From Scatosoma sp045614565 (lineage in GTDB: Bacteria > Bacillota > Clostridia > Christensenellales > Borkfalkiaceae), in the NCBI GenBank assembly GCA_045614565.1, contig JAZLDG010000024.1:1-21487 (forward strand): DNA of 21,487 bases, given 5' to 3'. This document shows positions 7,719 through 14,608 of this stretch, piece after piece. Within the stretch, counting starts at the first letter, position 1; each line of letters begins with the position of its first letter. The position numbers and the translations under genes are program-made. The notes beneath the pieces are model-generated. The model had not been told where the DNA came from. It ran no database searches and saw only the letters and a list, made by a program, of their open reading frames with translations.

Positions 7719-9227
7719 ATGAGAGGCTTGGAAACGTCGGTCGTGAGGCTCCGCCACGAAGTATTCAAGGAAGTGGCGCGGGTCGCTTTTGAAGAAGAAC
7801 CGCAAAAGGTCAACGACGCAATAGAAGCAATACCCTATAAAATTACCCCGACGGAAGAACCCCGATACAGAGAAAGCATTTACCGCGAACGCGCGATTGC
7901 TTCCGAACAGGTCCGTCTTGCTATGGGTATGTCTTTACGGCCTGCGGACAAGCCCGTGCATATCACGGCGGGGATCGATCAAAGTGATATTTCGGATAAA
8001 TATTACGAACCGCCTTTAATGCAGGTTATCCCGTCGGCTTGCGATAAATGTCCCGACAACGTTTACGAAGTCAGCAATCAATGCCGTAGCTGCGTAGCAA
8101 AGGCGTGTACGGCGGTTTGTCCTAAAAACGCGATTACCGTCATAGACGGTAAAACGGTCATCGATCAAGAAAAATGTATCCGTTGCGGTAAATGCAAAAA
8201 AGCCTGCCCGTACGACGCGATCGCGCATAAGCAAAGACCTTGCTCCAAGGCTTGCGGCGTGAAAGCGATTACCGCAGACGAGCTGGGTCGGGCAAAGATA
8301 GATAACGATAAATGCGTAGGCTGCGGACAATGTATGGTAAGCTGTCCGTTCGGCGCGATTGCCGATAAATCGCAAATTTTCCAGCTGATCCGCGCAATCC
8401 GCAAGGGCGATTACGTGGTCGCGGAAGTCGCGCCTGCTATTATGGGACAGTTTGGGGAAGGGATTACGCCTGCTATTATCAAAGGCGCGTTGCTGGATAT
8501 CGGTTTCAAGGAAGTCCACGAAGTGGCAAGCGGCGCGGACGTTGCCGCGGCGACGGAAGCACATCAATACGTGGACGAAGTGGTTTCGGGCAAGCTTCCG
8601 TTCTTGCTTACGTCCTGCTGTCCTGCGTGGGCGATGCTTGCGAAAAAGCAGTTTCCGCAGCTCATCGATAAGGTTTCGCAATCGCTTACGCCGATGGTAG
8701 CGACGGCGAGAAGAATTAAACAGCGTACGCCGCAAGCCCGCGTCGTCTTTATCGGACCTTGCGCGGCGAAAAAGTTAGAAGCTTCGCGTGCTTCCGTGCG
8801 TAGCGACGTGGATTTCGTTATCACGTTTGAAGAGCTTGCGGGTATATTCGACGCAAAAAATATTGATTTTTCCAAGTACAAAGGCGAACGCTCCATTCAC
8901 GAAGCGACGGGCGCGGGACGCGGTTATGCGGTCGCGGGTGGCGTGGCTTCGGCGATTGAACGGTGCGTAAAGGAATATTATCCTGACGTAGACGTAAAAA
9001 TTGAACACGCCGAAGGCTTGGAAGAATGTAAAAAGATACTTTTGCTTGCAAAGCTTGGCAAGAAAAACGGTTGCTTGATCGAAGGTATGGGTTGCCCCGG
9101 CGGTTGCGTTGCGGGCGCGGGGACGAACGTTTCTATTGAAAAAGCAACGGCAGAAGTTAAGAAATTTGTAGAAAACTCTACCAAACCTTTGCCGGCAAAG
9201 GATTTGTATGAAATCGATTTGCCTTGA
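7719..9227 (+). CDS. Monomeric [FeFe] hydrogenase, group-B-like
   Basis: This 502-residue iron-sulfur enzyme is predicted to interconvert protons and H2, with ferredoxin as likely electron partner. The order is an N-terminal region of about 110 residues, a Cys-rich segment (CDKCP...CRSCVAKACTAVCP), two ferredoxin-type clusters (CIRCGKCKKACP and CVGCGQCMVSCP, about 150-220), then the H-cluster domain. The three H-cluster motifs are TSCCPAW (298-304), IGPCAAKK (from 345) and EGMGCPGGCVAG (from 455). The four expected ligands C300, C348, C459 and C463 are present, and C301 occupies the place of the proton-relay cysteine. PAW in the first motif and IGPC in the second favour group B over the classical group A. 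The maturases HydE, HydF and HydG are not in the window. AGGAG lies 11 bases before the ATG. The gene follows rex-adhE but has its own promoter. Confidence 0.92.
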   Translation: MRGLETSVVRLRHEVFKEVARVAFEEEPQKVNDAIEAIPYKITPTEEPRYRESIYRERAIASEQVRLAMGMSLRPADKPVHITAGIDQSDISDKYYEPPLMQVIPSACDKCPDNVYEVSNQCRSCVAKACTAVCPKNAITVIDGKTVIDQEKCIRCGKCKKACPYDAIAHKQRPCSKACGVKAITADELGRAKIDNDKCVGCGQCMVSCPFGAIADKSQIFQLIRAIRKGDYVVAEVAPAIMGQFGEGITPAIIKGALLDIGFKEVHEVASGADVAAATEAHQYVDEVVSGKLPFLLTSCCPAWAMLAKKQFPQLIDKVSQSLTPMVATARRIKQRTPQARVVFIGPCAAKKLEASRASVRSDVDFVITFEELAGIFDAKNIDFSKYKGERSIHEATGAGRGYAVAGGVASAIERCVKEYYPDVDVKIEHAEGLEECKKILLLAKLGKKNGCLIEGMGCPGGCVAGAGTNVSIEKATAEVKKFVENSTKPLPAKDLYEIDLP

Positions 9228-9242
9228 CGAAAATAATGTATT

Positions 9243-10556
9243 ATGGTCAATTTCAGCAAATTTAAGAACAAAAAAATATGCGTGGCGGTGAGTGGCGGCG
9301 TCGATTCGACGACGCTATTGCACTATTTGAAAAATCTTGAAAAAGAACACGGATTTTTCCTTTGCGCCGTGCATTGCGAACACGGAATTCGCGGCGCGGA
9401 CAGCGTAGACGATATGCGTTTCGTGCAAGAGCTTTGTAAAAAGTGGAGCGTGCCGTTGTTCACGTTCCAAGAAAATTGCCCTGAAAAAGCCAAACGTGAA
9501 AAATGCAGTTTGGAAACGGCAGCGCGGAATTTCCGCAAGGCGTGTTTCGAGCAGTTAATAAAAGAAAATAAAGCGGAAGTAATCGCTACGGCGCACCACG
9601 TTTTAGACGAAGCGGAAACGGTGCTGTTCCGTATCGCCCGCGGCAGTGCGCTTTCGGGCGTGGCGGGTATGCGCGAAGAAAGCGGGTATTTTATCCGTCC
9701 GTTTTTGGACTGGACGAAGTCGCAAATTTTCACGTATGCAAAAGAAAACGGGATAGCGTATCGCGACGATAAAACGAATTTTGAACAAGACGCAACGCGG
9801 AATAAGTTACGCTTGAACGTTTTACCTTTACTTGAACAAGCGGTTGCGGGGGCGCAAAAAAATATCGCTCGCTTTGCCAAGCTTGCGGCGTTGGACGACG
9901 ATTATTTATACGAGCAAAGTCAAAAGCTGATAAAAAAGCGAGGCGAGCGGATTACCGTCGCGTTTTGTAAAGTTAAACCTTTGTTTTATCGTGCTTGCTT
10001 AACGGCGATGAAAGCGTTGGGCATAAGTAAAGATTACGAGCAGGTGCATTTGGATAGCGTGTACGCGTTACAAGAAAACCGCCGCGGTGCGTACGTAAAC
10101 TTGAAGCAAGGAGTTATCGCTAAAAGGAAGGAAAACGGCGTTGAATTTTTCGTACAAATCCAAAGCGAAACTTTTGAAAAAAACGCGGAAACGGCGTTTG
10201 ATCAAAAGGGGTTTGACGGGGGCAGGTATTTGGTGAAACTGCAAATAGATCCGCCCAAGACGGAAAACGAACCTTGGAAAACGCTTCGCGCGGACTTGGA
10301 TAAAATTCCCAAAGACGCAGTTTTTCGTTTTCGTAAGGACGGCGATCGAATTCGTAAATTCGGCGGTACTACGAAAAGCCTGAAAAAATATTTTAACGAG
10401 AAAAAAATTCCCGTGGAAGAACGAGCGTATTTACCCTTGATAGCAAGCGGGGAAACGGGTGAAGTGTACGCCGTTTGCGGCGTAGAGATTGCCGATTGCG
10501 TTAAGGTGGACGAAAGTACGAAAAACGCGGTATATATTATATTGCAAAAGAAATAA
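9243..10556 (+). CDS. tilS: tRNA(Ile)-lysidine synthase
   Basis: This 437-residue cytoplasmic enzyme uses ATP and lysine to turn the wobble cytidine of tRNA-Ile(CAU) into lysidine, so that it reads AUA. The N-type ATP pyrophosphatase loop SGGVDS is at 17-22, followed by the family segments VHCEHGIRG and ATAHHVLDEAETVLFRIARG; the C-terminal domain contains RFRKDGDRI and KKYFNEKKIP. The start is fixed by an in-frame stop at 9234-9236 and by the closeness of the P-loop. No good ribosome binding site precedes it, so translation may be coupled to the hydrogenase gene ending 15 bases upstream. tilS-hpt is a conserved pair in Bacillota, often followed by ftsH, which is missing here. Confidence 0.95.
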   Translation: MVNFSKFKNKKICVAVSGGVDSTTLLHYLKNLEKEHGFFLCAVHCEHGIRGADSVDDMRFVQELCKKWSVPLFTFQENCPEKAKREKCSLETAARNFRKACFEQLIKENKAEVIATAHHVLDEAETVLFRIARGSALSGVAGMREESGYFIRPFLDWTKSQIFTYAKENGIAYRDDKTNFEQDATRNKLRLNVLPLLEQAVAGAQKNIARFAKLAALDDDYLYEQSQKLIKKRGERITVAFCKVKPLFYRACLTAMKALGISKDYEQVHLDSVYALQENRRGAYVNLKQGVIAKRKENGVEFFVQIQSETFEKNAETAFDQKGFDGGRYLVKLQIDPPKTENEPWKTLRADLDKIPKDAVFRFRKDGDRIRKFGGTTKSLKKYFNEKKIPVEERAYLPLIASGETGEVYAVCGVEIADCVKVDESTKNAVYIILQKK

Positions 10557-10570
10557 AAGGAGATATACGA

Positions 10571-11119
10571 ATGGAAGAAATGCACAAAGACGTCGAGTAC
10601 GTAATGGTCACGGAAAAACAAATCGCGAAGAAAGTGAAAGCGATTGCAAAACAGCTGGATAAGCTCTATCAGGGTAGAAAACCCGTGGTGGTTTGTATCT
10701 TAAAGGGGAGCGTCGTGTTCTTTTCCGATTTGATACGGCATATGAAAACGCCGCTCACGATTGACTTTATGAGTGTTTCATCTTACGGAAACGGTACGAA
10801 ATCGGCGGGCGAATTGACGGTGAAAAAGGATCTTTCCACCGATATTAAAGGTCGCGACGTGTTGATTGTTGAAGATATTATTGATTCCGGAAATACCCTT
10901 TACAATCTTAAAAAATTACTCAACGCGCGTTCGCCGTCTAGCGTCAATATCGTAACGCTTTTGGATAAACCCGATCGTAGAGAAGTGCCGATGGAGCCTG
11001 AATATACTTGCTTCGTGATCGAAGACGAGTTCGTGGTCGGTTACGGTTTGGATTACGCCGAAGAATACAGAAATCTTCCGTACGTTGGAGTTTTGAAACG
11101 CTCGGTGTACGAAAAATAA
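10571..11119 (+). CDS. hpt: Hypoxanthine phosphoribosyltransferase
   Basis: This 182-residue purine-salvage enzyme joins hypoxanthine (and usually guanine) to PRPP to give IMP or GMP. The PRPP-binding motif VLIVEDIIDSGNTL is at about 97-110, the flexible-loop SYGNGTKSAG at 71-80, and the C-terminal purine-contact region includes FVVGYGLDYAEEYRNLP. Length is standard. AAAGGAGA precedes the ATG at 10571; a second ATG three codons on is less well placed. It follows tilS by 14 bases and is the last gene before a strong terminator. Confidence 0.96.
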   Translation: MEEMHKDVEYVMVTEKQIAKKVKAIAKQLDKLYQGRKPVVVCILKGSVVFFSDLIRHMKTPLTIDFMSVSSYGNGTKSAGELTVKKDLSTDIKGRDVLIVEDIIDSGNTLYNLKKLLNARSPSSVNIVTLLDKPDRREVPMEPEYTCFVIEDEFVVGYGLDYAEEYRNLPYVGVLKRSVYEK

Positions 11120-11130
11120 TGATACATACA

Positions 11131-11160
11131 ACGGGACGTTATTTCGTCCCGTTTTTTCTT
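11131..11160 (+). terminator. Intrinsic terminator after hpt
   Basis: ACGGGACG (11131-11138) pairs with CGTCCCGT (11145-11152) around a six-base loop and is followed by a T-run. It ends the hydrogenase-tilS-hpt transcript. Its downstream arm codes, on the other strand, for the last residues of the convergent deacetylase. Confidence 0.9.
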
Positions 11161-11993
11161 GCGCGGACATATACGCCACCCTTTTTTAAGCTGCAATTAT
11201 GCGCTTTTGCCATTTGCGATACGCTCGTTACTTGATAGCCCTGCGCTTTTAAGTCGGGGAGCAAGCGTTTGAGCGCGTGTACCGTTTCGTAATGCCCGTC
11301 GTGCATTAAAACGATCGCGCCCGAAAATTTCTTTTGCATTATTTCGTCGTAAATTTTGTCTGCGGATCTCCCCGTCCAGTCCTTCGTGTCAATCGTCCAG
11401 TTGATAACAGGAACGTCCACGGCTGTTTTTATTTCGTCGCTTATTTCCCCAAAGGGCGGACGGAATAAATGGCGGGGCTTGCCGTCTATACGCGAGAGAA
11501 GCTCGTCCGTTTTGTCGATTTCTAAAAGCAGTTCGGATTTGGAAAGCTTGGTTAAGTCCACGTGCGAGAACGCGTGGTTGCCTAATTCCCAACCGAGCGC
11601 GTGCGCGGCTTTGACCGTGTGTAAGGTAGCGTTATTAAAAAAACAACCGTTGCAAAAAAGCGTTGCCGTGGCTTTGCAATCGGGGTTTTCTTCGTTGAAC
11701 GAAGCGAATACCGCCAAAATCGGTTCTAACGACGGCTTGGGTGCGTCGTCAAAGGTAAAAGAAATAAGTTTTTTGGTTTGGTCGATTTGTGATATATCCG
11801 TTTGCGAAAGATCCCAAAAAAGCGGATCGTTTTCACTATCGCAAGGAAAAAATATAGGGTTATCTTGCGGACTAAAAGATGAAGCGTTATCGTCTTGCGT
11901 GGGGGGCGTGTACGCGTTCACGCCACAAGACGTTAAAAAAGGAAGGATAAAACACAGAACGCAAAAGCGTTTGAGAGTGATTAAAGATTGCAT
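11139..11993 (-). CDS. Lipoprotein polysaccharide deacetylase (NodB domain, CE4)
   Basis: This 284-residue protein is predicted to remove N-acetyl groups from a surface polysaccharide or peptidoglycan outside the membrane. The N-terminus is a short lipoprotein signal peptide with a lipobox LTSC and lipid-modified C23. The NodB domain carries TFDDAP (catalytic base D82, metal ligand D83), HxxxH (H140, H144), RPPFG (178-182), WTIDTKDW (199-206) and LMHDG with H231, so the known active-site set looks complete. TFDDAP in place of the common TFDDGP is a mild variation. The start at 11993 is preferred over the ATG at 12032 because AAGGAA lies eight bases upstream and the signal peptide then has normal length. 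The last codons overlap the hpt terminator hairpin. Confidence 0.9.
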   Translation of the reverse strand: MQSLITLKRFCVLCFILPFLTSCGVNAYTPPTQDDNASSFSPQDNPIFFPCDSENDPLFWDLSQTDISQIDQTKKLISFTFDDAPKPSLEPILAVFASFNEENPDCKATATLFCNGCFFNNATLHTVKAAHALGWELGNHAFSHVDLTKLSKSELLLEIDKTDELLSRIDGKPRHLFRPPFGEISDEIKTAVDVPVINWTIDTKDWTGRSADKIYDEIMQKKFSGAIVLMHDGHYETVHALKRLLPDLKAQGYQVTSVSQMAKAHNCSLKKGGVYVRARKNGTK

Positions 11994-12066
11994 ATTATTA
12001 GTATTCCTTTTTCTTTGTAAAATATTTAGCAAAGTCTTTCAAAATATCTAACCCAAATAAAAACGA

Positions 12067-12095
12067 TTGACTTTTATTTTTTCGTATGATATAAT
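12067..12095 (+). promoter_or_regulatory. Promoter for the NahK-like kinase
   Basis: TTGACT (12067-12072) and TATAAT (12090-12095) are separated by 17 bases, with one mismatch to consensus overall. The predicted start is about 24 bases before the GTG start codon. Confidence 0.8.
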
Positions 12096-12125
12096 ATATA
12101 AGACTATGATATAAAGGGGAAAAAC

Positions 12126-13232
12126 GTGGAAGAAAAGGAGCAAATTATTGCCGTTTGTAACCGTTTTCAAATAAAGGGCGAGTACCGCGGTTACGAGCTT
12201 ATCAATAGCGGGCATATAAACACCACTTATCGCGTAGATTTTTTGCGCGGCGGTGAGATTAAAGATTATATTTTACAAAAGGTAAATACGTACGTTTTCA
12301 AAAATCCCGTTGCGTTGATGGAGAATATTTCTTCGGTGACTGAATATATCCGTGCTAAAATAAAGGCTACGGGTGTGACGGCGAAACGCCACGTTTTGCA
12401 TTATTCCACGGCGGACGAAGGGAAATATTACACCTATATGCCCGACGGAAGTTTTTGGAGATGTTGCCGTTTTATTGACGGCTCGGTGTCCTTTATGCAA
12501 ACGGACGATTTGCAAATTATCGAAGAATTGGGTAAGGCGTTTGGAGAATTTCAAGTCTATCTTTCCGATTTTCCCGTCAAGGATTTACATATCGTTATCC
12601 CGCATTTTCACAACACGATTGCGCGATACGACGCGCTTCGCGCGGCGATCGAAAAGGACGAGGCGGGTAGATTGTCCGAAGTTAAAGACGTCGTTGACGG
12701 GTATTTGGCAATGGAAACTTTGGCAACCAAGCCCTATCGCTTGCAACGCGAAGGCGTGTTGCCGCTCCGCGTAACGCATAACGATACGAAAACAAGCAAC
12801 GTTTTATTTGACGAAGAAACGAAAAAACATTTGTCCGTCATCGATTTGGATACGGTAATGCCGGGGCTCGTTGCGTTTGACTTTGGTGATGCAATTCGCG
12901 TGGCGGCGTCTACCGTGGATGAAGACGAAAAGGATTTGGCAAAAGTGGCGGTCGATCTTGACAAATACGAAGCGTTTACGCGCGGGTTTGTTGGCGTGCT
13001 TCGCGGAAAGCTTACGAAAGCGGAGTACGATTCGCTTGCGCTTGGTGCGTTGGCAATGACGGCGGAGTGCGGCGCAAGGTTTTTGACTGATTATCTTAAC
13101 GGGGATAAATATTTCCGAATTCATTATCCCGATCAAAACTTGGCAAGAGCCAAATGCCATTTAACCTTGGCACGGGATATGCAAAATAAATTGAGCAAAA
13201 TGCAAGAAATCGTAGATAAATACAGCAAATAA
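12126..13232 (+). CDS. APH-fold sugar kinase, N-acetylhexosamine 1-kinase (NahK)-like
   Basis: This 368-residue cytoplasmic phosphotransferase has the aminoglycoside-phosphotransferase/choline-kinase fold. The Brenner-type motif VTHNDTKTSNVLFD (217-229, catalytic D220) and metal motif VIDLDTVMPGL (D240, D242), followed by FDFGDAIR, closely resemble Bifidobacterium NahK, which phosphorylates GlcNAc or GalNAc at C1 in use of mucin and milk sugars. The N-terminal NSGHINTTY resembles the nucleotide-binding loop. Some databases have mislabelled this family as mucin desulfatase. The start is a GTG at 12126, supported by AAAGGGGA five bases upstream. It stands alone between its own promoter and terminator, without the phosphorylase, epimerase or uridylyltransferase that accompany nahK in bifidobacteria. 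The family is well supported; the exact substrate is inference. Confidence 0.85.
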   Translation: MEEKEQIIAVCNRFQIKGEYRGYELINSGHINTTYRVDFLRGGEIKDYILQKVNTYVFKNPVALMENISSVTEYIRAKIKATGVTAKRHVLHYSTADEGKYYTYMPDGSFWRCCRFIDGSVSFMQTDDLQIIEELGKAFGEFQVYLSDFPVKDLHIVIPHFHNTIARYDALRAAIEKDEAGRLSEVKDVVDGYLAMETLATKPYRLQREGVLPLRVTHNDTKTSNVLFDEETKKHLSVIDLDTVMPGLVAFDFGDAIRVAASTVDEDEKDLAKVAVDLDKYEAFTRGFVGVLRGKLTKAEYDSLALGALAMTAECGARFLTDYLNGDKYFRIHYPDQNLARAKCHLTLARDMQNKLSKMQEIVDKYSK

Positions 13233-13233
13233 C

Positions 13234-13268
13234 AATCGGCGGGAATTTCCCGCCGATTTAATTTTTAT
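13234..13268 (+). terminator. Intrinsic terminator after the NahK-like kinase
   Basis: AATCGGCGGGA (13234-13244) pairs with TCCCGCCGATT (13248-13258) around a three-base loop, followed by TTAATTTTT. The same hairpin lies directly behind the minus-strand microprotein stop codon and may act weakly in that direction, though no good T-run follows there. Confidence 0.9.
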
Positions 13269-13347
13269 GAATTTTGAAAAGTGCCATTACGATTACGCCC
13301 AAATTTCCGCCCAGCACCAACCCGATGATCATTCCTATCCAAAACAC
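13258..13347 (-). CDS. 29-residue membrane microprotein (DUF3789-like)
   Basis: A GTG start at 13347 is preceded by a good ribosome binding site (AAAGGAG, 13356-13362) with an eight-base spacer and followed by 29 codons and TAA. The product starts FWIGMIIGLVLGGN after the initiator and continues LGVIVMALFKIHKN. It is one hydrophobic helix with a G-x3-GG-x2-GV pattern and a short basic C-terminus, so the N-terminus is probably outside and the tail in the cytoplasm. The pattern resembles DUF3789, a family of very short single-helix proteins in Bacillota with no known function. It lies between the convergent kinase and a divergent nitrilase-like gene. The ribosome binding site, helix pattern and clean ends make it a likely real gene; family assignment is from memory of the pattern. 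Confidence 0.65.
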   Translation of the reverse strand: MFWIGMIIGLVLGGNLGVIVMALFKIHKN

Positions 13348-13381
13348 GGTAACTGCTCCTTTATAAATATTGGTTTTGTTT

Positions 13382-13387
13382 ATTATA
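13382..13387 (-). promoter_or_regulatory. Possible -10 box for the microprotein
   Basis: On the minus strand a perfect TATAAT lies about 35 bases before the GTG start. No good -35 hexamer occurs at 16-18 bases; GTGACA (13411-13416) is 23 bases away, which is too far. The promoter is plausible but weakly supported. Confidence 0.35.
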
Positions 13388-13436
13388 GACCAAAAAAGAA
13401 AATATAAACGTGTCACCTTTTATTTATGGGGTTGGG

Positions 13437-13442
13437 TATAAT
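13437..13442 (+). promoter_or_regulatory. Possible -10 box for the nitrilase-like gene
   Basis: TATAAT lies 17 bases before the ATG at 13459, with no clear -35 box. If used, the leader would be only about ten bases and would begin within the G-rich ribosome binding site. Confidence 0.35.
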
Positions 13443-13458
13443 AAAGGGGGAGGGGCTT

Positions 13459-14136
13459 ATGCGGATTTGTTTCGTTTGTCAAAATACCTTACGCGAATAC
13501 GCGGGGGCGGCTACGCAAAAAGAATGTGAAAAGGAAAAAGCGGATTTGATTTTGTTTGGTTTTAACGGAATGGGGGAAGTCAGCTACGAAAAAGAGCTTA
13601 AAGGCGAAACGAGCTATTTTGAAGATGCGGCGCGGCTATCCAAAGAAAGCGGTTGTGTGGTGGTTTGCGGGTGTATAACGGACACGCGCGGGCATAAACG
13701 CAAATCGGCGATTGTGGCGCAAAAAGGACGGCTTGCGGGCGTTTCGGATATGACAAACGCCGTAGACGGCGAAGTGAATAGCGGGGCTTCTTTGCGTGTG
13801 TACGAAACGGAAATCGGGCGCGTAGGCGTGATCGTCGGGGAAGATTTGGATTTTCCCGAAGTCATTAAATCGCTAGCCGTTTGCGGAAGTGATTTTATCG
13901 TATGTCCGTTTGGAAAAACGGACGAAGTGCGTACGGCTTTAATTCGGGCGGGGGCGTATTGCTACGGCGTACCCATTTTGTTTTGCGCGGATGGGTACGC
14001 GATGGTTGCGGACGTTTCAGGCGAAATTATTTACGCTTCGCCAAACAGTCCGTCCGTCGTGGAATTTACGCCCATAAAAGAATACCATCTCGTAGAAACG
14101 AGACGGCGTGGTTTTTATCGATCGAAAAAAGAGTAG
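13459..14136 (+). CDS. Nitrilase-superfamily protein lacking the catalytic triad (probable pseudoenzyme)
   Basis: This 225-residue protein follows the carbon-nitrogen hydrolase fold along its length: an N-terminal strand MRICFVCQNT, ADLILFGFN, a central CVVVCGCI strand, AIVAQKGRLAGV, then IGRVGVIVGEDLDFPEVIKS and DFIVCP. In active members the triad is Glu, Lys and Cys. Here the Glu site (FPE in the family) reads F33-G34-F35, the Lys site (YRKxH) reads S96-D97-M98-T99, and the Cys site (ICYDxxFPE) reads V126-G127-E128-D129. All three residues are missing although neighbouring residues align, so amidase or nitrilase activity is unlikely. The frame is open with no stops, arguing against plain decay. 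The start at 13459 is preferred to 13426 because a G-rich ribosome binding site lies just upstream. The role is unknown. Confidence 0.75.
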   Translation: MRICFVCQNTLREYAGAATQKECEKEKADLILFGFNGMGEVSYEKELKGETSYFEDAARLSKESGCVVVCGCITDTRGHKRKSAIVAQKGRLAGVSDMTNAVDGEVNSGASLRVYETEIGRVGVIVGEDLDFPEVIKSLAVCGSDFIVCPFGKTDEVRTALIRAGAYCYGVPILFCADGYAMVADVSGEIIYASPNSPSVVEFTPIKEYHLVETRRRGFYRSKKE

Positions 14137-14155
14137 TTGTGGTATAAGTGCACGC

Positions 14156-14608
14156 CTAAAAACCTGCGTTTTTAATATCGCGGTCTACGCTACGTTTTAC
14201 GTCGCGTTCGGCAATAGCTTGTTTTTTATCAAAGGTATGTTTACCGCGGCAAAGCGCGATTTCCATTTTTACGAGCGCGTCCTTAAAATATAGCTTCAAA
14301 GGAACGAGCGTATAGCCTTGCCGATTGATTTTGCCTGCAATTTTGGCAATTTCACTTTTGTGTAATAATAATTTACGGTCGCGACGGGTATTGCGATTGC
14401 TGAAGCCGTCCGATTTTTCATAGAACGCAACGTGCATATTTTTTACGCAAACCTGCCCGTCGCGCAAAAAACAAAAGCAGTCGTTCATATTCACGTTGCC
14501 TTGGCGTAGCGATTTAATTTCGTTGCCTTCCAGCACGATACCCGCTTCGTATTTATCTTCAATGAAATATTCAAAGGAAGCGGATTTGTTGGTTGCGATA
14601 ATTTTCAT
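14156..14608 (-). CDS. smpB: SsrA-binding protein SmpB
   Basis: This 150-residue RNA-binding protein delivers tmRNA to stalled ribosomes in trans-translation. Family marks are the N-terminal IIATNKSASFEYFIEDKYEA, VLEGNEIKSLRQGNVNMND, the MHVAFYE segment, and the C-terminal basic tail with KKQAIAERDVKRSVDRD, which in known SmpB enters the mRNA path. Its ATG overlaps the rnr stop codon (ATGA), so the two are translationally coupled. The tmRNA gene ssrA, often nearby, is not seen in the window. It converges on the nitrilase-like gene with only 19 bases between the stops and no clear terminator. Confidence 0.97.
   Translation of the reverse strand: MKIIATNKSASFEYFIEDKYEAGIVLEGNEIKSLRQGNVNMNDCFCFLRDGQVCVKNMHVAFYEKSDGFSNRNTRRDRKLLLHKSEIAKIAGKINRQGYTLVPLKLYFKDALVKMEIALCRGKHTFDKKQAIAERDVKRSVDRDIKNAGF

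Noticed and set aside
11356..12051. Plus-strand open frame opposite the polysaccharide deacetylase
   Set aside because: The minus strand has a lipobox and all NodB motifs; this frame has no motif and overlaps the next gene's upstream region.
14137..14173. Inverted repeat AAAAAC-CTGC-GTTTTT as a bidirectional terminator between the nitrilase-like gene and smpB
   Set aside because: The stem is six mostly A-T pairs and lies inside the smpB coding end; too weak to call.
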